A stretch of 64,000 bases of DNA. Origin: an uncultured bacterium. GTDB lineage: Bacteria > Planctomycetota > UBA8742 > UBA2392. Below, one piece after another: positions 61,696-64,000 of this stretch. The DNA lies in NCBI GenBank assembly GCA_938014885.1, contig CALLQI010000015.1:124001-188000 (forward strand), given 5' to 3'. Both the position numbers and the translations under genes were made by a program. A model generated the notes under the pieces. It made no database searches. It was not told where the DNA came from and was given only the letters and a program-made list of their open reading frames with translations. The first letter of the stretch is position 1; each line of letters opens with the position of its first letter.

Positions 61696-62859
61696 ATGCT
61701 GATCCTGGGAATCGAAACCAGCTGTGATGACACCGGAGTCGCCCTCGTTGAGGACGGCCACCGCATCGTTGCAGCCCAGCGCAGCAGCCAGGCCAATCTG
61801 CATGCACTTTACGGCGGCATCGTGCCCGAAGTCGCCTGCCGCGCGCATTACGAAGTGCTGCTGCCGATGATCGAAGGCGTGGCCAAGCAGGCCAACGTGA
61901 AGCTCAAAGACATCGACGCCATTGCCGTCACCAACCAGCCCGGGCTTGTCGGAAGCCTTTATGTGGGCCTGTCCGCGGCAAAGGGCCTGGCATGGGCGCT
62001 GGGCAAGCCGCTGGTCACCGTCGATCACATTGAAGCGCACATCTACGCCGCGCACATGGGCGACAAGGACCTTGAGTACCCGCACGTTTCGGTTGTGGTC
62101 AGCGGCGGCCACACGGACATTTTCCGCAGCACCGGCCCGACCGAGCACCAGCTGATCACCCGCACACTCGATGACGCGGCCGGCGAGTGCTTTGACAAGG
62201 TCGCGGCCTTGCTCGGCCTTGGCTACCCCGGCGGCCCGCAGATCCAGATGACGAGCCTCGGCGGCGACCGCGACGCGGTGCGCTTCCCGCGCGGCGATGC
62301 AGGCCCTGACGGCCTGCAGCTCAGCTTCAGCGGGCTGAAAACGGCCGTGCTGAATGACCTGCGCAAGCGCGGTTTCGTGATGCAGGCCGCGCGAAACGCC
62401 GGGCGCAACCTGGCGCAGATGAGCACGCCGGAAACTCCGGTACCGCGCAGCGAAACGCGCACGCTTTCGGTGAAGCTGCCGCTGGCGGACATTGCGGCCA
62501 GCTTCCAGGAAGCGGCCGTGGACATCATCGTGCGCGCAACACTGGCGGCCACGCGCAAATCACGCTGCAAAAGCGTGGTGCTGGCGGGCGGTGTGGCCGC
62601 GAACAAACGCCTGCGCGAAAAGATGGCCGAGGCCTGCAAGTCGCAAAAGGGCACACCGTTCACGGCGGCGCCGATTCCGCTGTGCATGGACAACGCGGAA
62701 ATGGTGGCCGGGCTCGGCTTTCATCGGTTGCTTTCGGGCCAGGTTGCGAAGCTGGACGCGGACGTGATGCCCAACAAAGACGAAAAGCGCGCCCGCAACG
62801 AGGCCCCGCCTGAGCCCGAGATTGACCTGGACGCCGAACTGGGCGTCATTGAAGAGTAG
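61696..62859 (+). CDS. tsaD: tRNA N6-threonylcarbamoyladenosine transferase catalytic subunit
   Basis: Catalyses the last step of t6A formation at A37 of ANN-decoding tRNAs, with TsaB and TsaE. 387 residues. ILGIETSCDDTGVALVEDG and the metal-binding HIEAHIYAAH motif (near residues 111-120) are present, then VVSGGHTDIFR, DDAAGECFDKVAALLGLGYPGGPQI, SFSGLKTAVL, and AGGVAANKRLR. About 40 extra residues sit between the SFSGLKT region and the last lobe, and an acidic tail extends the C-terminus. The gene is 18 bp upstream of the rhomboid-like gene. Confidence 0.95.
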   Translation: MLILGIETSCDDTGVALVEDGHRIVAAQRSSQANLHALYGGIVPEVACRAHYEVLLPMIEGVAKQANVKLKDIDAIAVTNQPGLVGSLYVGLSAAKGLAWALGKPLVTVDHIEAHIYAAHMGDKDLEYPHVSVVVSGGHTDIFRSTGPTEHQLITRTLDDAAGECFDKVAALLGLGYPGGPQIQMTSLGGDRDAVRFPRGDAGPDGLQLSFSGLKTAVLNDLRKRGFVMQAARNAGRNLAQMSTPETPVPRSETRTLSVKLPLADIAASFQEAAVDIIVRATLAATRKSRCKSVVLAGGVAANKRLREKMAEACKSQKGTPFTAAPIPLCMDNAEMVAGLGFHRLLSGQVAKLDADVMPNKDEKRARNEAPPEPEIDLDAELGVIEE

Positions 62860-62877
62860 GCTTCGTGAGGCCTGTTG

Positions 62878-63834
62878 ATGGCCGTCCAACGCTACAACAC
62901 CGAGTTCACGCCGCCGGCGACCATGATCCTGGCGGGCGTGCTGGTAGCGATCTCGGTTGCCGACGCGTTTACCGGCGGCCTGCTGGAGCGCCTGGGCTGG
63001 GCGCGCGGCATTGATATCCAGTACGGGCAATACTGGCGGCTGCTGACGTCGGCCTTTGTGCACGCCAACGTGATGCACATTCTTTTCAACGCCTACGGGC
63101 TTTGGGTGCTGGGCGTGATCTTTGAGCGCCTGCACGGCTGGCGGCCGCTGGTGCTGGTGTTTGCGGCCTCGGCGGTCGGCGGCTCGGCGCTGGCGATGAC
63201 GTTTTATGACCCGAACATCCCGCTGGTCGGCGCCAGCGGCGGTGTTTACGGCCTGTTCGGCGCGGTGCTGGGTGTGATGTACGTGCGCACCGGCAGCGTG
63301 CGCGGGATCATGCAGGTGCCTATGGGCCGGCAACTGCTGTTGTGGCTGGGCTTTGGCGTGGTGATGAGCATGATGCCCGGGATCAGCATGCTGGGCCACT
63401 TGGGCGGGTTTGTGCCCGGTGCCATGCTGGGTGTGTTTTACGAGCATCGCTACAAGCGCGAACTGGATATCTACCACAAGCTCAGCGTCGTCGTGCTGGC
63501 GTTGGGCATCGCCGGTGCGGCCGCATTTGCCTGCGTGCCGTTCACGCGCGCGAGCTGGCACGCCTGCAACGCGATCCGCGCCTATGAATCCGGCGACAAT
63601 CAGGCCGGCGACGCGCACTTTGCCAAGGCCCGCACGAAACGCGCGCGGGATGAAGGCAGCCGGGATCTGCTTGAGCATCTTGAGCTTTGGAACCTTTCGC
63701 CCAAGCGCGACCTGAACGAACTGCGCGCGCCGCTGACTCACCCGGAAGGCTTGGTGATCGACGGCCGCCGCGTGCCGGAAATGCCGTTCTCGTTCCTGAC
63801 CCGCAAGGGCGACGTGCTGGAGTCCGCGGACTAA
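62878..63834 (+). CDS. Rhomboid-family intramembrane serine protease
   Basis: 318 residues from ATG 62878. Six or so hydrophobic segments. YWRLLTSAFVHANVMHILFNAYGLWVLG contains the conserved His and Asn. The catalytic Ser lies in VGASGGVYGLFGAVLG, and the His in LGHLGGFVPGAMLG. These make a complete Ser-His dyad. About 100 C-terminal residues after the membrane domain form a soluble helical part. The substrate is unknown. It is followed after 2 bp by a partial gene. Confidence 0.88.
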   Translation: MAVQRYNTEFTPPATMILAGVLVAISVADAFTGGLLERLGWARGIDIQYGQYWRLLTSAFVHANVMHILFNAYGLWVLGVIFERLHGWRPLVLVFAASAVGGSALAMTFYDPNIPLVGASGGVYGLFGAVLGVMYVRTGSVRGIMQVPMGRQLLLWLGFGVVMSMMPGISMLGHLGGFVPGAMLGVFYEHRYKRELDIYHKLSVVVLALGIAGAAAFACVPFTRASWHACNAIRAYESGDNQAGDAHFAKARTKRARDEGSRDLLEHLELWNLSPKRDLNELRAPLTHPEGLVIDGRRVPEMPFSFLTRKGDVLESAD

Positions 63835-63836
63835 GC

Positions 63837-64000
63837 ATGGCGATCACGCGCGATGGCAATCAGCTGGTCTGGAAGCCGGGCGTGGGCCCTGCCATCGTGC
63901 TGGCGTTCATCGGCTTCTGGGTGGCGGTGTGGGTCGCGTTGCAGTCGATTGTGAAGCTGGGTCTGGGCTTAAGCCCCACGGATTTCAGCAGCCGTGTCGA
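63837..64000 (+). CDS. Small membrane protein, partial at the window end
   Basis: Starts at ATG 63837 just after the rhomboid stop (MAITRDGNQLVWKPGVGP). One hydrophobic segment is seen at about residues 18-38 (AIVLAFIGFWVAVWVALQ). 54 codons are visible and the frame is open at the edge. No family is recognised. The short spacing suggests cotranscription with the rhomboid gene. Confidence 0.6.
   Translation, partial: MAITRDGNQLVWKPGVGPAIVLAFIGFWVAVWVALQSIVKLGLGLSPTDFSSRV

Overview
The window is GC-rich bacterial chromosome from a Gram-negative-type organism. It carries a TatC translocase, a site-2 protease, lipoproteins with clear lipoboxes and a KdsC-type phosphatase. Two eukaryotic-type Ser/Thr kinases (one fused to a SUMF1/FGE-like domain), an ECF sigma factor fused-context anti-sigma protein, a sulfatase-like enzyme, very large Ig/Kelch lipoproteins and dispersed 'CACGAAG'-type intergenic repeats together suggest Planctomycetota or a relative. 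That placement is an inference from gene content, not from a marker-gene phylogeny.

Layout. 1-9.1 kb: partial birA, an acyl-CoA-type desaturase, mnmG, a PAS/PAS/flavodoxin cluster, an AspT/YidE-type transporter, an AhpD-like gene interrupted by an in-frame TGA that reads best as selenocysteine, and hemE. 9.4-24 kb: a signalling and envelope block made of an ECF sigma factor, an anti-sigma/FecR/EF-hand fusion, an 1832-residue Kelch lipoprotein, a 1610-residue kinase-SUMF1 protein and a lipoprotein with a degenerate caspase-like domain. 24-27 kb: a MoaD/ThiS-like protein with two BNR-type beta-propeller paralogues. 27-36 kb: nadD, a coiled-coil envelope protein, a LuxR-type regulator, a second kinase, and a minus-strand run of two parvulin-like isomerases, scpB and a hydrolase. 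36-44.7 kb: a HemJ/CopD-like membrane protein, rseP, a sulfatase-like enzyme, a TIM-barrel isomerase, tatC and kdsC.

44.6-49.6 kb is a sulfur module. An arsR-sulP operon diverges from two persulfide-dioxygenase/rhodanese fusions across a symmetric sequence that is at once an inverted repeat and two opposed sigma-70-like promoters. 49.6-54 kb: rdgB, ilvE, a TetR regulator with a palindromic operator, an unknown protein and a Xer recombinase. 54-57 kb: trkA-trkH potassium uptake, preceded by a sequence matching the c-di-AMP (ydaO/yuaA) riboswitch and a good promoter. 57-64 kb: pgi, gpmI, tRNA-Ala(GGC) with promoter and terminator, ugd, tsaD, a rhomboid-family protease and a partial membrane protein.

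The most notable points are the probable selenoprotein with a candidate SECIS hairpin, the c-di-AMP riboswitch on the Trk operon, the symmetric divergent promoter/operator of the sulfur module, the kinase-SUMF1 gene overlapping a pseudo-caspase lipoprotein, and long inverted intergenic repeats. Long opposite-strand frames inside these genes are taken to be GC-driven shadows and are not annotated.
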